From Endozoicomonas montiporae CL-33 (GTDB lineage Bacteria; Pseudomonadota; Gammaproteobacteria; Pseudomonadales; Endozoicomonadaceae): a DNA stretch of 64,000 nucleotides. The position numbers were made by a program, and so were the translations under genes. Numbering within the stretch: the stretch's first letter is position 1; each line of letters opens with the position of its first letter. Under the pieces are notes generated by a model that was given only the letters and a program-made list of their open reading frames with translations, ran no database searches and was not told the DNA's origin. Positions 62,275-64,000 of this stretch are shown piece by piece. The stretch lies in NCBI RefSeq assembly GCF_001583435.1, contig NZ_CP013251.1, forward strand, positions 2,625,617 to 2,689,616, written 5' to 3'.

Positions 62275-62365
62275 ATGAACTACCCCGGAGCAAGCTCCGG
62301 GGTATCAAGTTAGCTCTTGAGTAGTTCGCAGCAAGCTGCGGGGAATTAGACCCAAGGCTTCGCAT
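62275..62365. repeat. twin hairpins flanking the group II intron
   Basis: ACCCCGGAGC–AAGC–TCCGGGGTA and TTCGCAGC–AAGC–TGCGGGGAA-type modules lie in tandem, each a GC-rich palindrome (GGAGCAAGCTCC, CGCAGCAAGCTGCG) followed by GGGG and AT. The first abuts the intron 5' end. They resemble REP-like terminator hairpins that some group II introns use as insertion sites. Confidence 0.6.
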
Positions 62366-62979
62366 TAAGAGACGAATTCAACCTGGACTGTCATCTGGAA
62401 CTGGAATTTGAAACGCTTTACTTGCGCTTCCTGATGCCGACGATTCGTGGCTCAGAGACTGGTAGCAAAAAACGTTATGCGGGGTTGAAGTACACTGGCG
62501 ATGACGTGCAACTGGTGTTTAAAGGTCTTGAAACTGTTCGTTCAGACTGGACTCCATTGGCTAAAGCTTTCCAGACAGCGCTTTTTCTTCATGTCTTTGC
62601 TGATCAACCCCTCGTTAATCTGGTCAGGGATTTCGTACGACAAACCCTTGATGGTGAACGGGATGAAGAACTGGTCTACCGAAAGCGGCTCAGGAGGAAA
62701 CTGGATCAGTATGTTAAAATCATCCCGCCTCAGGTACGGGCTGCCCGACAGGCAGATGAGCAAAATCGGAGGCAAGGCAAACCTTTGAAGTACCATAACA
62801 GAGGTCGGATCAGCTATGTGATGACAGTCAATGGGCCGGAAGCTATTGAATACCGGGTTAGCCCTATTGATTATCAGCACTATATTCAAAAGCAATTGAA
62901 GCCGGTTGCCGATGGCGTTCTGCCCTTTATTGGACTGGACTTTACGACACTGGTGGATGATCAGATAAACTTATTCTGA
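62366..62979 (+). pseudogene. polB: DNA polymerase II, C-terminal fragment
   Basis: About 204 residues, open from RDEFNLDCHLELEFETLYLRF to the stop: LMPTIRGSETGSKKRYAGL, VFKGLETVRSDWTPLA, LVYRKRLRRKLDQY, PPQVRAARQADEQN, YHNRGRISYVMTVNGPE and terminal DDQINLF. These match the thumb and C-terminus of Pol II. There is no start codon with a ribosome site; it is the last piece of the broken gene. The ending -LF is a beta-clamp-binding tail as in E. coli Pol II. Confidence 0.88.
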
Positions 62980-63103
62980 AATCGGCATCTATAAAGAGCG
63001 AGTTTTTCTGAGAGAAAAAGTGGCAGGCAAGGCCATCGGTTTCATTTTAACTATTCTGATGTTCTGATTATCCAGGTCGTTTAGTGAAGGGGGGCGAGTC
63101 TCG

Positions 63104-64000
63104 ATGAACATAGCGGTGACTGGTGCAGGTCTGTCTGGCATAAAAGTAGGCAGTTTATTGCATAAAATGGGTCATAACGTCACTGTTTTTGAAAAAAGCC
63201 GTGGACTGGGTGGACGTCTGGCTCATCGTCGTCTGAACTGGGCGGATATTGATCTGGGTGCTCAGTATTTCACTGCCCGCGATCCTGATTTTATAAAAGA
63301 AGTTAATGACTGGTGTCGTCAGGGAAGTGCTTCACTGTGGAACTTCACCCCTTATTGTGTCCGTGATAATCAGTTGTCAGCTTCTCCAGATGACACTTTG
63401 CGCTACATTGGGCAGCCACTTATGAACCAACCGGTACATCATCTGGCAGCCGGAATGACACTCAAGCTGGGCGTTACAATTAATCAGGTGGTTCGCAAGG
63501 ACAAATGGATATTATACGGTGCGAATGAAGCGCTATTTTCGGGTTTTGACTGGTTGATTATGACCCAACCTGCTGAACAGGCGCGGAAATTGTTGCAAGG
63601 AGTTTCTGATATTGTGACATCCATTCCTGATACGGTGCATGAACCCTGCTGGGCGCTCGGACTGGGTACTTTGGGCAATGTTCCTGAGGAGATTCAGGGT
63701 ATTTTTGGTGACAGTACGGTTCGTTGGGCTTCTCGTCTTTCATCCCGGCCTGGGTTTCAAAACGGTGCAGGAGTTGATGATGTGTGGATGCTTCACTTTG
63801 CTTCTGAATGGTCGGAACGGCAGGGGAAGCAAACAGAGGTAAATATTGCTCAGGCAGGAACTTTATGGCTTCAAAACCTGTTGGGTCGTTCAGTAAAGCC
63901 TGTTCATGAATATTGCCATTTTTGGCGATACGCGAGCATCAAGAGTAATGAGCAGGCTACTGCTTATAAGGTTGATGAATCTCAGAAACTGGCCCTGATA
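63104..64000 (+). CDS. FAD-dependent amine oxidase/renalase-like oxidoreductase (3' end outside window)
   Basis: The frame runs from ATG 63104 (GAAGGGGGG upstream) through the window end, 299 residues visible. The Rossmann FAD motif is AVTGAGLSGIKVGSLL, with the ribose-binding Glu in VTVFEKSRGLGGRLAHRR. It is followed by DLGAQYFTARD and FDWLIMTQPAEQARKLL and a later WRYAS stretch. The G-x-G-x-x-G is G-A-G-L-S-G. This arrangement fits bacterial renalase-like (NAD(P)/FAD) proteins found in Pseudomonas. The substrate is unknown. Confidence 0.85.
   Translation, partial: MNIAVTGAGLSGIKVGSLLHKMGHNVTVFEKSRGLGGRLAHRRLNWADIDLGAQYFTARDPDFIKEVNDWCRQGSASLWNFTPYCVRDNQLSASPDDTLRYIGQPLMNQPVHHLAAGMTLKLGVTINQVVRKDKWILYGANEALFSGFDWLIMTQPAEQARKLLQGVSDIVTSIPDTVHEPCWALGLGTLGNVPEEIQGIFGDSTVRWASRLSSRPGFQNGAGVDDVWMLHFASEWSERQGKQTEVNIAQAGTLWLQNLLGRSVKPVHEYCHFWRYASIKSNEQATAYKVDESQKLALI

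Noticed and set aside
61926..62324. A 132-codon ORF between polB fragments
   Set aside because: It lies across the structured, non-coding group II intron-like segment and reads as Ser/Pro/Arg-rich noise.
62282..62350. CRISPR-like repeat unit
   Set aside because: Only two related palindromes without regular spacers, and no cas genes anywhere in the window.

Overview
The window reads as a chromosomal segment of a marine, host-associated gammaproteobacterium close to Endozoicomonas/Hahellaceae. The order of housekeeping blocks is Pseudomonas-like: cysB–thrH–pabB; prpB-prpC-acnD-prpF; ppsR/ppsA; purB-hflD-mnmA; clpS-clpA-infA-bpt-aat; csiV-mfd-gap; yejABEF. Between them lie many insertion sequences, decayed genes and secreted proteins of unknown function. 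The genus is an inference; no rRNA or tRNA gene was seen.

1–10.2 kb: the 3' part of cysB, a small CXXC thioredoxin-fold protein, thrH, pabB, then a GntR regulator and a complete 2-methylcitrate (propionate) operon. 10.2–12 kb: an IS110-family element beside a palindromic repeat. 12–18.3 kb: a GNAT acetyltransferase, the PEP-synthase regulator ppsR divergent from ppsA, and an H-NOX nitric-oxide sensor paired with a hybrid histidine kinase. 18.3–23.2 kb: a PLP ammonia-lyase-like enzyme, purB, hflD and mnmA. 23.6–30.8 kb: monomeric isocitrate dehydrogenase and an N-degron cluster (clpS, clpA, infA, bpt, aat).

31–37.4 kb is accessory: a coiled-coil protein, a pterin-dehydratase-like protein, a kinase remnant next to an ISL3 transposase relic, a large secreted protein of unknown function, a second full IS110 copy, an IS4-type relic and a small secreted phospholipase-A2-like protein. 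37.4–43.5 kb returns to core genes (csiV, mfd, an extended GAPDH).

43.8–48.4 kb holds the most remarkable content. Two paralogous genes encode proteins with a signal peptide, a shared N-terminal module, a Cys/His-rich motif, a long acidic Ser/Asp-rich linker and a C-terminal domain matching the eukaryotic basic helix-loop-helix–leucine-zipper (Myc/Max/USF type) at its diagnostic positions. The second gene is split by an ISKra4-type element. Removing the element and one copy of its 10-bp target duplication restores one continuous reading frame ending in the bHLH-zipper. Eukaryotic-type transcription-factor domains on exported bacterial proteins suggest host-nucleus-targeted effectors, although delivery and function are not shown by the sequence.

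48.7–56.6 kb: a yej-type peptide/oligopeptide ABC importer with two different solute-binding proteins. 56.7–63 kb is a decay zone: a porin fragment joined to a truncated third IS110 copy, and a DNA polymerase II gene broken twice, once by a frameshifted IS3-type element and once by an ORF-less antisense group II intron next to twin hairpins. The window ends inside an FAD-dependent amine-oxidase/renalase-like gene.
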